33,078 nt of DNA from Actinomycetes bacterium (GCA_025963185.1 JAOPVE010000041.1:1-33078); one strand, 5' to 3'. Shown: positions 1 through 7,735, counted from the stretch's first letter. Notes: generated by a model not told the origin, from the letters alone. Translations and numbers: made by a program.

Positions 1-112
1 CGTGCCGGATCCGGTCCAGCACCCGCTGCGTCACCGCGGGGTCGAGCAGCGACTGCCCGGACGCGACCCGGCGCACGGTGTCGACCAGGTCATCGCGCCG
101 GATCTGCACCAT
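1..112 (-). pseudogene. Fragment of NarL/DosR-type response regulator, runs off the left edge
   Basis: Read leftward from an ATG at 112, the frame gives MVQIRRDDLVDTVRR, then SGQSLLDPAVTQRVLDR. This closely resembles the end of the receiver domain (helix 5) and the linker before the LuxR-type HTH in DosR/NarL-like regulators. The conserved stretch that should precede QIR (receiver core, phospho-acceptor Asp, Lys of LK) is absent upstream, and no ribosome binding site lies before the ATG. I infer a regulator truncated at its 5' end; the HTH would lie outside the window. Its position beside two Acg genes fits the known link between DosR and acg. A tiny intact gene is less likely. Confidence 0.5.
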
Positions 113-184
113 CCGCCGGCATCTGCAGCGCGCTCACCGGGCGGTCCCCTGCCCCGCACCACGGGCCGCCCGGTCCTGCCGGAC

Positions 185-199
185 GGGACGTCTGGCCCT
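185..199 (+). promoter_or_regulatory. DosR-box-like palindrome upstream of the nitroreductase pair
   Basis: GGGACGTCTGGCCCT matches the mycobacterial DosR core GGGACTTNNGNCCCT at all fixed positions but one. It lies 62 bp before the ATG of the first Acg gene, a normal distance for an activator site. The outer bases of the longer 20-bp consensus are not conserved. A second inverted repeat, AGGTC-AG-GACCT, follows at 229-240. The role is inferred from motif and context. Confidence 0.5.
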
Positions 200-228
200 G
201 CCATGGTCCGGCGAACCGGGTCACGCTC

Positions 229-240
229 AGGTCAGGACCT
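229..240. promoter_or_regulatory. Inverted repeat AGGTC-AG-GACCT before the Acg gene
   Basis: A perfect 5-bp inverted repeat with a 2-bp spacer lies just before the GAGGAG ribosome binding site (248-253). It could be an operator half-site pair or chance; nothing else supports it. Confidence 0.25.
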
Positions 241-261
241 GCCAATCGAGGAGCCTTCACG

Positions 262-1275
262 ATGCCCACCTATCCGAACGCCATTTCGCCGGACCGCACC
301 GAGCGGGAAGCCGCTCTGTCCGAGGCCGCGACTGCCGCCCTGCGTGCACCGTCGATCTTCAACACCCAGCCGTGGCAGTGGCGGATCACCGCCGGCGCAG
401 CCGAGCTGCGGGTGGACCGCTCACGCCAGCTCCCGATAGTGGATCCGGAGGGGCGCCTGGCCACGATCAGCTGCGGCATCGCCCTGCACCACCTGGTCAC
501 AGCTCTGGCCGCCGAAGGCTGGCAGGCCGAGGTGAGCCGGATCCCGGATCCCGCCGAGCCTGATTTCCTCGCGCGAGTCACGCTGGCCGGCCGGGCGAGC
601 AGCCCCGACCTGGCCGCGGTGCGCCACTACGAGTCCACGCTGATCCGGCACACCGACCGGCGCCCCTTCGGCAAGACAGCCGTGCCCCGGGAGACGGTCG
701 AAGCGGTGCGGGACGCGGTCGAGGCACACGGCGCCCACCTGCACGTCATCCGCCCGGATCAGCTCGTCGAGCTCATCCTCGCCGCGGGACAGGCGGCCGA
801 GGTCGAGGCCGCAGATCCCGCCTACCGTGAGGAGCTGGAAACCTGGACCCACCGGCCGGCGGCCGCGGGCGACGGGGTGCCCGCCGAGACCGCCGTCGCG
901 GACGTCCCCCGGAGAGTGCGGGTCCGGGACTTCGCCCTGGACAACGCGCCCAAGCTGGAAGCCGGAGATGACGACGACTCCGGAACCGTCTATACGGTGC
1001 TGTTCACCAACGGTGACAACCGGCGGGCCTGGCTGGAGTCCGGCGAGGCGATGAGTGCCGCACTCCTGACGGCCGTCGAGCACGGCGTTTCCGCGTCGCC
1101 GATGAGCGACCTCACGGAGGTCGCCGGGACCCAGCAAGCCCTGCGGCGCATCCTGTCCGGTATCGGTGAGCCCATGTTGGTGATCCGGCTCGGCATCAGC
1201 GATCCCGTTACCGCCGTGCCCGGAACGCCGCGCCGCTCCCCCGATGAGGTCATCGAACGCGTCGGCGAGCAATGA
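262..1275 (+). CDS. Acg-family FMN-dependent nitroreductase-like protein
   Basis: The 337-residue protein belongs to the Acg (Rv2032-like) branch of the nitroreductase fold. Visible family marks are RAPSIFNTQPWQW near residues 28-40, DRSRQLP with a following DPEGR, RHTDRRPFG around residue 130, and a C-terminal segment with MLVIRLG. Acg proteins are roughly 330 residues, duplicated-fold relatives of NAD(P)H:FMN nitroreductases; in mycobacteria they bind or sequester FMN and some lack nitroreductase activity. ATG 262 is chosen because GAGGAG lies 8 bases upstream. A second paralogue follows in the same direction after 106 bp. The DosR-box-like site at 185-199 suggests induction by hypoxia or nitric oxide, an inference. 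The substrate is unknown. Confidence 0.85.
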   Translation: MPTYPNAISPDRTEREAALSEAATAALRAPSIFNTQPWQWRITAGAAELRVDRSRQLPIVDPEGRLATISCGIALHHLVTALAAEGWQAEVSRIPDPAEPDFLARVTLAGRASSPDLAAVRHYESTLIRHTDRRPFGKTAVPRETVEAVRDAVEAHGAHLHVIRPDQLVELILAAGQAAEVEAADPAYREELETWTHRPAAAGDGVPAETAVADVPRRVRVRDFALDNAPKLEAGDDDDSGTVYTVLFTNGDNRRAWLESGEAMSAALLTAVEHGVSASPMSDLTEVAGTQQALRRILSGIGEPMLVIRLGISDPVTAVPGTPRRSPDEVIERVGEQ

Positions 1276-1381
1276 ACGCGGCGGCCGTTCAGCCCGCGAG
1301 CCACCCGCCCGGCGAGTTCCGGCGCAGCGCGTTCTGCACTGTCGCTGTGGTCCCGTCCGGCGCCGGGCAGGAGCGAGTGCC

Positions 1382-2362
1382 ATGACCGGCCATCGGCTCG
1401 ACGACGCCACCTTCACTGCCGCCGTAACCAGCGCGATCCGGGCCCCGTCGCTGCACAACAGCCAGCCGTGGAGGTTCCGGCGGGAAGGCGACACCATCGA
1501 GGTGTGGGCCGACCGCACCCGCCAGCTACCCACAGCGGATCCGGACGGATGGGCTGTCCGGCTCGCCTGCGGTGCCGCCATCCTGAACCTGCGGCTGTAC
1601 TTCAGCGCTCAGGGCCGCCCGATGAGCACCGCGCTGCTGCCGGATCCGGACACGCCAGACCTCCTCGCCCGGCTGCGGCCGGCGCCCCCGGAGTCCGCGA
1701 CCCCCGAGGACGCCGTGCTGGCTACCAAGATCGATCTGCGGCGCAGCAACCGGGCACCGTTCGCGGACGCGCCCGTTTCACTCACGGAGCAGTCCGCGCT
1801 GGCGGCCGCCGCCCACGCCGAATCCGCCGACCTGGTGTTCGTCACCGGCATGCGGGCGATCACCGACATCGCCGACCTCGTCCGTGCCGCCGACGCCGCG
1901 CTGGGCAGCAAACCGGGCTACACGGGCGAGCTGACATCGTGGACGCGGCCCGACTCGGCGTCCAGCGACGGCGTTCCCCTCGCGGCAGCCGGACCGGCGC
2001 CCGCGCCGCACGAACTGCTCACCCGGCGCGACTTCGGCGGGCCGGACGCACCCGAACACCACCGTTACGAGGGTCACCCCCTGGTTGCCGTCCTGTGCTC
2101 GTTCGGGGACGCCCCACGCGATCAGCTCATTGCTGGCGCCGCGCTGCAGCGCGTGCTGCTCACCGCGACCCAGCTGAGTCTCGTCGTGTCGATGCTGTCG
2201 CAGCCCATCGAGGTTCCCAGCGTCCGGGAGCAGTTGCGCGTCTTGGCTGGCGGCCGGGTGTCCATCCCGCAGATGGTGCTGCGGATCGGGTTCGGCGTTC
2301 CGGCACCGAAGACCGCGCGCCGGCCAGCCCAGGCAGTGATCGACGATCACGCGCCACACTGA
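1382..2362 (+). CDS. Second Acg-family nitroreductase-like protein
   Basis: The 326-residue paralogue of the preceding gene begins with the same signature: IRAPSLHNSQPWRF near residues 18-31, then DRTRQLPTADPDG. It also has LRRSNRAPF around residue 120 and a conserved tail with QMVLRIGFG. The frame is open upstream to 1244, but ATG 1382 has a GGAG about 9 bases before it and aligns with the paralogue's start, so the longer form is unlikely. It is probably co-transcribed with the first copy and followed by two strong hairpins. The pair looks like an old tandem duplication, since sequence outside the motifs has diverged widely. The enzyme activity is unproven; FMN binding is the safest prediction. 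Confidence 0.85.
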   Translation: MTGHRLDDATFTAAVTSAIRAPSLHNSQPWRFRREGDTIEVWADRTRQLPTADPDGWAVRLACGAAILNLRLYFSAQGRPMSTALLPDPDTPDLLARLRPAPPESATPEDAVLATKIDLRRSNRAPFADAPVSLTEQSALAAAAHAESADLVFVTGMRAITDIADLVRAADAALGSKPGYTGELTSWTRPDSASSDGVPLAAAGPAPAPHELLTRRDFGGPDAPEHHRYEGHPLVAVLCSFGDAPRDQLIAGAALQRVLLTATQLSLVVSMLSQPIEVPSVREQLRVLAGGRVSIPQMVLRIGFGVPAPKTARRPAQAVIDDHAPH

Positions 2363-2373
2363 ACACTGATCAT

Positions 2374-2416
2374 CGCGCTCCCCGAGCGCGTTATCACCGG
2401 CCGCGGTGAGGCCGGT
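2374..2416. terminator. Double hairpin after the nitroreductase pair
   Basis: Two perfect hairpins stand in tandem 11 bp after the stop codon. The first is CGCGCT-ccccg-AGCGCG (2374-2390), followed by TTAT. The second is ACCGGCC-gcggtga-GGCCGGT (2396-2416). They lie between convergent transcription units, so they may work in both directions. Confidence 0.6.
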
Positions 2417-2623
2417 AACGGACTGGGAGAGGAAGCCCTCGAACGCCACGATCATGCCCAGGATGTTGTCCAAAGCGTGGGCGACTCCCCCACAAGCCGA
2501 CTCACCCTGGCCTTTGTGTTCCCCGCAAGGCTGGGGTGTGGATCCTGTGCAGCCGGGACGAATCGGCCGCGCCGACGAGGCCGGCACCGCTGGCGAGGGC
2601 GTGGTCCTCCCGGACTTACAGCG
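2417..2623. other. Intergenic stretch without a recognisable gene
   Basis: Between the hairpins and the first repeat there is no supported gene. The minus frame at about 2420-2500 has coding-like third-position GC (residues AHALDNILGMIVAFEGFL) but no proper start or stop and no family I recognise; it may be a gene remnant. A single CRISPR-repeat-like sequence at 2516-2545 is judged accidental. Confidence 0.3.
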
Positions 2624-2707
2624 GTCACCCGAATTGGGCCCCCAGAAAAACAGGTATCGCAAGTTCGATCCATAAAAGACAACCTCAGCGGATCGGCGTG
2701 AAAGTAC
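2624..2707 (+). repeat. Direct repeat, copy 1 (left side of polysaccharide cassette)
   Basis: This 84-bp element begins GTCACCCGAATTGGG and ends GGATCGGCGTGAAAGTAC. It matches 7307-7391 in the same orientation at about 90 per cent, with a few substitutions and single-base indels. The indels break every frame, so it is not conserved as protein. It is less GC-rich than its surroundings. Its nature is unknown: a relic of a mobile element, a recombination site or a conserved non-coding element are all possible. Confidence 0.8.
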
Positions 2708-2784
2708 CAGCCTCGCCCAGACGGCCGGAGCGGACCTCGAAACCGTCCAGGACCAGAGCAAGGGACCGGGCCGGCTGAATGCGG

Positions 2785-5163
2785 TCAGCCGGCGCGGCCC
2801 GGTGCGTGGACGGTCCACCCGGCTGTCCGCCACCGGGCGGCGTCCAGGGCGTTCCTGCCGTCGAGGATCACCGGGACGCAGACGATGTCACGCAGCCGGG
2901 CCGGATCCAGCTCGCGGTACTCGGCCCACTCGGTGAGGTGCAGAACCAGGTGTGCGCCCTCGCACGCCTTCTCGGTCTCCAGCACGTAGTCGAGCGAGGG
3001 GAACACGGCGCGCGCGTTGTCGATGGCCTGCGGATCGTGCACCCGAACCTGCGCGCCCTGGAGCTGGAGGCTTGCGGCGACGTTGAGGGCGGGCGAGTCG
3101 CGCACGTCGTCGCTGTCGGGCTTGAAGGCCGCACCGAGGACGGCCACGTTGCGGCCCAGGAGAGATCCGCCGGCCAGGGCTCGGGCGAGGGCGACGACTC
3201 GCTGCCGGGCGCGCATGTTGACCTCGTCGACTTCGCGGAGGAAGGCCAGGGCGCCGCCGACGCCCAGCTCTTCTGCCCTGGCTCCGAACGCGCGGATGTC
3301 CTTGGGCAGGCAGCCGCCGCCGAAGCCGAGACCGGCGGACAGGAAGCGGTGGCCGATCCGTTCGTCGTGGCCGATCGCCTGGGCGAGGGTGGTCACGTCC
3401 GCGCCCGCGGCGTCGCAGACCTCGGACATGGCGTTGATGAACGAGATCTTGGTGGCGAGGAACGCGTTGGCGCTGACCTTCACCAGCTCGGCCGTGGCGA
3501 GGTCGGTCTCGATGAACGGGGTGCCCGCGGCGACGATCGGGGCGTACAGCTCGCGCAGGATCGCCGATCCGCGGCCGGCTTCGGTGCCGATGACGAGCCG
3601 ATCCGGAGTCAGGGTGTCGGCGACGGCGAACCCCTCGCGCAGGAACTCGGGGTTCCAGGCCAGGGTGGTCTCGGCGGGGGCGAGCGCGGCGATCCGCCCG
3701 GCCAGGCTGGCGGCGGTGCCGACGGGGACGGTTGACTTGCCGACGATCAGGGCGGATCGGCGCAGGTGCGGCGCGAGGCCGTCGGCTGCCGAGTGCAGGT
3801 GCCGCAGGTCCGCGGCGTGGGAGTCGGCGCGCTGTGGGGTGCCGACGCAGAGGAAGTGCACGTCCGCGGACTCGGCGGCGTCGGCGAGCGAGGTGGAGAA
3901 CCGCAGCCGTCCGGCCGCGACGTTGCGGGCGAGGATCTCGGGCAGTCCCGGCTCGTAGAACGGTGCCCGGCCGTCGGCGAGGGCCGCGATCTTGGCGGCG
4001 TCGGTATCCACACCGACTACCTCGTGGCCCAGCTCGGCCATGCACGCGGCGTGCACGGCGCCGAGGTAGCCGGTGCCGATCACGGAGATCCGCTGGGGTC
4101 GTTCAGTCACGGCGCTGACCCGGCGCGGGCGTGCGAGGGGGCCGAGCCCTTGCGGGTGCTGGCGCTGGAACCGCCAGGCGTCGGCGCACATGGCCGCGAC
4201 GTCGCGGGTCGCGTGCCAGCCCCACTCGTGGCAGACCTTCGCCGGATCGGCCACCAGCGCCGGCACGTCACCAGGGCGCCGCCCGGCGATCCGGATCGGG
4301 ATGTCCACGCCACTGACCTCAGTGAACGTCCTGACGAGCTCGCGGACCGAGGTGCCGACGCCCGTCCCGAGGTTGTAGCTGCGGTGGCCCGTGCCGTCGG
4401 CGAGGTGCTCGGCGGCGATCCGGTGCGCGACGGCGACATCCACCACGTGCAGGTAGTCCCGCACGCAGGTGCCGTCAGGGGTCGGATAGTCGCCGCCGAA
4501 GATCGTCAGCTCGGGGCGGCGGCCGACCGCGACCTGCATGAGGTACGGCATGAGGTTGCCGGGCACGCCCAGCGGATCCTCGCCGAGCAGCCCAGAAGCG
4601 TGCGCGCCGGCGGGGTTGAAGTAGCGCAGCGAGATCGCCGAGAGCTCGGGGTGGCGCGCGCACGTGTCCTCGATGACGCGCTCGCAGATCCACTTCGAGC
4701 GCGCGTACGGGCTGGCGGGGCTGGCGGGTGAGTCCTCGGTCAGGGGCTGGCCGTCGCCCTCGCCGTAGATCGAGCACGACGAGGAGAACACCAGGTTGTG
4801 CACGCCGTGCGCGGTCATGGCTTTGAGCAGCGCGACGGTGGCGCCGACGTTGCTGTCGTAGTAGTCGAGTGGGAGCTCGACCGACTCGCCGACGGCCTTG
4901 CGGGCGGCGAAGTGGACCACGGTGGCGATCCGGTGGGTGCTGAAGATCTTCTCGAGCAGGTGCGGATCGCGGGCGTCGCCGTCGTAGGCCGCGAGGATCC
5001 GGCGGCCGCCCAGGTCTTCGGCGCGGTCCAGGGCGGTAGGGGTGCTGTTGGAGTAGTCGTCGAGCACGACCAGGTCGTAGCCGTGTTCGAGTAGCTCGAC
5101 GCACGTGTGGCTGCCGATGAATCCAGCGCCGCCGGTGACGAGCACGGTGCGGGCGTTTGTCAC
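2785..5163 (-). CDS. Fused UDP-glucose 4-epimerase / UDP-glucose 6-dehydrogenase
   Basis: One uninterrupted 792-residue frame holds two enzymes. Residues 1-340 are GalE: GGAGFIGS (11-18) binds NAD, Ser129 with YARSK (Tyr153, Lys157) is the catalytic set, and the tail HPQGLGP matches the usual GalE end. Residues 357-792 are Ugd: VIGTGYLGAVHA (361-372), WNPEFLREG, VKVSANAFLATK, and the catalytic Cys618 in GGGCLPKD. Together they interconvert UDP-Glc and UDP-Gal and oxidise UDP-Glc to UDP-glucuronate. The start is GTG 5163 with GGAG about 9 bases upstream. A GTG at 4110 (residue 352) could start a separate Ugd of 441 residues, but no Shine-Dalgarno precedes it and GalE has no stop, so I favour a true fusion. 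It lies 55 bp downstream of the GT2 gene in one operon and probably supplies its sugar donors. Confidence 0.9.
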   Translation of the reverse strand: MTNARTVLVTGGAGFIGSHTCVELLEHGYDLVVLDDYSNSTPTALDRAEDLGGRRILAAYDGDARDPHLLEKIFSTHRIATVVHFAARKAVGESVELPLDYYDSNVGATVALLKAMTAHGVHNLVFSSSCSIYGEGDGQPLTEDSPASPASPYARSKWICERVIEDTCARHPELSAISLRYFNPAGAHASGLLGEDPLGVPGNLMPYLMQVAVGRRPELTIFGGDYPTPDGTCVRDYLHVVDVAVAHRIAAEHLADGTGHRSYNLGTGVGTSVRELVRTFTEVSGVDIPIRIAGRRPGDVPALVADPAKVCHEWGWHATRDVAAMCADAWRFQRQHPQGLGPLARPRRVSAVTERPQRISVIGTGYLGAVHAACMAELGHEVVGVDTDAAKIAALADGRAPFYEPGLPEILARNVAAGRLRFSTSLADAAESADVHFLCVGTPQRADSHAADLRHLHSAADGLAPHLRRSALIVGKSTVPVGTAASLAGRIAALAPAETTLAWNPEFLREGFAVADTLTPDRLVIGTEAGRGSAILRELYAPIVAAGTPFIETDLATAELVKVSANAFLATKISFINAMSEVCDAAGADVTTLAQAIGHDERIGHRFLSAGLGFGGGCLPKDIRAFGARAEELGVGGALAFLREVDEVNMRARQRVVALARALAGGSLLGRNVAVLGAAFKPDSDDVRDSPALNVAASLQLQGAQVRVHDPQAIDNARAVFPSLDYVLETEKACEGAHLVLHLTEWAEYRELDPARLRDIVCVPVILDGRNALDAARWRTAGWTVHAPGRAG

Positions 5164-5218
5164 GACTGGGCTCCGTTCTGGGTCCAGGTGGGGGCTGACC
5201 GGGTCACACCGGTCTCGG

Positions 5219-7063
5219 TCACCACAGCGAGGCGGCGAAACCGCTGGCCGGGTACCGGGTGAGTGCGGCGGCGACGGGCAGGAGCGTGAGGAGGCCGCAG
5301 AGGAACGGGGCGCCGGCCGTGGCGGCCAGCGCGGCGGGGGCGGACACCACCGAGCCGCGCGCGGCCTCGCGGGCGTGCAGGATCGGCACCGCGACGGACA
5401 CGACCGCGTAGTTCACCGCCCCGAGCAGGCAGAGCAGTACGTATCCCGGACCGTGGGCCAGCCGCTCACCGGCCAGCGCCGATCCGGAGAACAGCAGACT
5501 GACCAGCAGGTACGGGGCCATCACCCGGACGCCGAGCGGCTCGAGCCCGGCGTCGCCCTTGGGCGTGACGCGGAACGTGACGGGCCGGGGCCGCACCTTC
5601 TGGACCAGCGCGGCGGCGACCCCGTACGCGATGTACGGCCACCGGGTCAGGACGTACAGCCACAATTCCCAGCTCACGATCGGGGCGTCGGCGGGACGCA
5701 GCAGTCCGCGCCGCCGCAGGAACAGGGTGAGCGCCAGGATGCAGGCCGCAGCCGCGCACCACCGCAGCATGAACTCGCCGTAGCCGACGCGCGCCCAGGT
5801 CAGCCCGGTCACCGCGGCCACCGGGGCGAGCAGCACCCCGCCGATCATCGACAGGCTGAGCAGCGGGTAGTACGCGAGCGCGTAGAGGAACCGCAGGCGC
5901 AGCCGCCACGGGAGCCTGGGCAGGCTGCGCGGAACCAGGCCCAGGAACAGGGTGGTCAGGCTGCGGGCCCACTGGAATTCCTGGGTGATCATCGCGGCGA
6001 AGGTGACCGGTCCCTCCCCGTGGGCCGTGGCGCCGATCGCGAACGCGCCGTCCCAGCCGGCGCACTGGAACACGAACGTGGTGGAGAAGTCCTCGGCGAG
6101 CTCGGGACCGAGTCCGCCGGCCTCGCGCAGGGCCTCGGTGCGGACCGCGTAGTGCGATCCGATGCAGACCGGCGCGAGACCGCCGTTGTGCCCGGCCTGG
6201 CTGGGACCGTCGAACGTGGCCTCGCGGTGGGTCCGGCCGCGCGCCGACCAGGACCGGTCCGCGTTGGAGTCACAGACGCTCGGCGCGGCCACGTACCCGA
6301 TCCCCGGATCGCTGAACGGCCGCACCATCGCGCGCAGGTACCCGGGGGCGGGTACGTGGTCGCAGTCGAGCTGGGCCACGACGTCGTAGTCGCGGTAGCC
6401 CCAGTGGTCGTAGAAGTACGCGAGGTTGCCCTCCTTGCAGCGGGTCCGCCGGGGCCAGGTCTGCCGGTGGTAGCTGCCCACACCGCGGCGGGTCGAGACG
6501 CGGACCCCGGCCCACTCGCACCAGGCGAGGGTCTCGAACGAGGGATCCTCGTCGCAGAGCCACACGTCATACGGGCCGGGCAGGTCCTGGCCGAGCATCG
6601 CCTCCAGAGTGGCGCGGGCGGTGTCCCACGGCTCGGACGGTGCCTTCGTCACGGCGAACGCCACCCGCACGTCCGGCAGCGGTGCGCTCGGGCCGATCCC
6701 GCGTAGCCGGTTGCACGCCACGAGGAAGTAGACGGCGTTCCCGGTCAGGTACGCGAGCAGGGCGCTGCTGACCACGAACCCGCCCATGCTGGCCCGGTGG
6801 GCGGGCTGGAGCCACCAGATCCAGAACCAGGCGGACGCGGCGAGCCAGGCGGCGGTGAACAGCCGGACGGCGATCCGGTCCTCCGCGGCGAGCAGTGGAG
6901 TGAAGGTGCGGCGGCGGGCCCGGTACCGCGGACGGCGTGACGGGGCGAATACCGGCCCGCTCGCGGGAATTGCGGTCACATTTCCGCGCGACAACGTCCA
7001 GATGGCACTCGCTAACGGCGGATCGGCGAACTCCACACTCGATTCGTGCGGCGTGAAAGACAT
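5219..7063 (-). CDS. Membrane GT2 glycosyltransferase, cellulose-synthase-like
   Basis: The 614-residue integral membrane enzyme has two N-terminal membrane segments (about 65-85 and 93-117), a cytoplasmic GT-A domain (about 130-370) and roughly six more membrane segments. GT2 processive motifs are visible: D171 in CDEDP, DCD at 233-235 (metal and UDP binding), AED at 323-325 in place of TED (catalytic base), and QEFQW at 361-365 in place of the usual QxxRW. It should polymerise a sugar from a UDP donor and push the chain through the membrane. The downstream GalE-Ugd fusion points to glucose, galactose or glucuronate units, an inference. No PilZ domain is present, so direct c-di-GMP control is not indicated. 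The start ATG 7063 has AAAGGAA upstream. Product identity is unknown. Confidence 0.85.
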   Translation of the reverse strand: MSFTPHESSVEFADPPLASAIWTLSRGNVTAIPASGPVFAPSRRPRYRARRRTFTPLLAAEDRIAVRLFTAAWLAASAWFWIWWLQPAHRASMGGFVVSSALLAYLTGNAVYFLVACNRLRGIGPSAPLPDVRVAFAVTKAPSEPWDTARATLEAMLGQDLPGPYDVWLCDEDPSFETLAWCEWAGVRVSTRRGVGSYHRQTWPRRTRCKEGNLAYFYDHWGYRDYDVVAQLDCDHVPAPGYLRAMVRPFSDPGIGYVAAPSVCDSNADRSWSARGRTHREATFDGPSQAGHNGGLAPVCIGSHYAVRTEALREAGGLGPELAEDFSTTFVFQCAGWDGAFAIGATAHGEGPVTFAAMITQEFQWARSLTTLFLGLVPRSLPRLPWRLRLRFLYALAYYPLLSLSMIGGVLLAPVAAVTGLTWARVGYGEFMLRWCAAAACILALTLFLRRRGLLRPADAPIVSWELWLYVLTRWPYIAYGVAAALVQKVRPRPVTFRVTPKGDAGLEPLGVRVMAPYLLVSLLFSGSALAGERLAHGPGYVLLCLLGAVNYAVVSVAVPILHAREAARGSVVSAPAALAATAGAPFLCGLLTLLPVAAALTRYPASGFAASLW

Positions 7064-7130
7064 GCGAATTCCTTTCGCCGTCTCTGGTCATTGCCGTGGT
7101 GGGGTCCGGGCGGCAGCTGATCGGAGGCAT

Positions 7131-7159
7131 ACTTTTGCCACCCGGCTTCCGCATGTCAA
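7131..7159 (-). promoter_or_regulatory. Probable promoter of the GT2-GalE-Ugd operon
   Basis: On the minus strand a perfect TTGACA (7159-7154) is followed after 17 bp by AAAAGT (7136-7131), about 68 bp before the GT2 start. The whole 7064-7300 interval is clearly more AT-rich than the genes around it, as expected for a promoter region and a possible Lsr2 target. No gene is seen in that interval. Confidence 0.45.
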
Positions 7160-7306
7160 CTGGCCGATCTGCCCGCCTTGCCGTCATTTTCGCCACTTCC
7201 AGTAATCGGACGATAACAATGAGTCATGCTGTCGGCGCCGATACGCAGCATGAACGCGGCTGCTCCACGAATTGGTTATCGGCCGGAAACAAAAGATGTG
7301 GGCTGC

Positions 7307-7391
7307 GTCACCCGAATTGGGTCGCCAGAAAACAGGTATCGCGAAATTCGATCCACAAAAAGACAACCTCGCCGGATCGGCGTGAAAGTAC
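7307..7391 (+). repeat. Direct repeat, copy 2 (right side of polysaccharide cassette)
   Basis: This is the partner of 2624-2707, same orientation and about 90 per cent identical. It includes ACCCGAATTGGGT (a near palindrome) at its left and CGCCG-GAT-CGGCG (a perfect 5-bp inverted repeat, imperfect in copy 1) at its right. The two copies enclose the GT2 and GalE-Ugd genes. No direct duplication is seen immediately outside the copies. Confidence 0.8.
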
Positions 7392-7538
7392 TGCTCAGGC
7401 TGCTCGCCCGGACGCCGTTAGCCGAGTTGTGAGGGATGTGACCAGACCTGCCAGGATCAGTAGCCCGGCCGAGCCCGGACCCGTCCGGTGGCCACTGGGC
7501 TGTCCGCCGCTGGCGGGCGCACCCGATCCCGGGCTGAC

Positions 7539-7735
7539 TGAACCGCCCCGGCATGTCCGCGGACTTCATCTCTTGAGGAGGATGAAGTCATGTCACGTCG
7601 TTCTGGGAGCTACCCGCCAGAGTTGCGGGAGCGTGCGGTGCGGATGGTCGAGGACGCCTACTACCGTCACAACCAGCCCGGCATGACCGCGGGCGCCCCA
7701 ACAACCTGAGTCCGCGGACTCACCGGGGCGGTTCA
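7539..7735 (+). mobile_element. 197-bp deletion derivative of an IS3-family element
   Basis: The left end TGAACCGCCCCGG (7539-7551) and the right end CCGGGGCGGTTCA (7723-7735) are exact inverted complements. The match continues inward with GTCCGCGGACT after a 3-base mismatch, giving 24 of 28 matching bases. Ends of TGAACC...GGTTCA are typical of IS3 elements in actinomycetes. Inside is only a 39-codon stub of orfA; the rest of orfA and all of orfB are missing. The flanking triplets (GAC left, GTA right) are not a target duplication. It cannot move itself, but the intact ends could be moved by a transposase elsewhere. Confidence 0.75.
7590..7709 (+). pseudogene. Truncated IS3 transposase OrfA stub
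   Basis: The ATG at 7590 follows a strong GAGGAGG. The first residues, SYPPELRERAVRMVEDAY, match the N-terminus of IS3 OrfA, the start of the DNA-binding HTH. After about 24 codons homology stops, and the frame ends in TGA after 39 codons at the right inverted repeat. This marks an internal deletion that removed the rest of the element. The peptide, if made, lacks a complete HTH. Confidence 0.7.

Noticed and set aside
2516-2545. GTGTTCCCCGC...GGGGTGTGGATCC resembles a type I-E CRISPR repeat
   Set aside because: Only one copy; no second repeat at the expected 61-bp spacing and no cas genes. Taken as chance similarity of a GC hairpin.
2417-2600. Minus-strand coding-like frame containing AHALDNILGMIVAFEGFL
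   Set aside because: No start, no stop between it and the antisense of the nitroreductase, and no recognised family; not reported as a gene.
2779-6706. Long plus-strand frames opposite GalE-Ugd and GT2
   Set aside because: Antisense shadows of highly GC-rich genes; Gly/Arg/Ala-rich with no motifs or ribosome binding sites.
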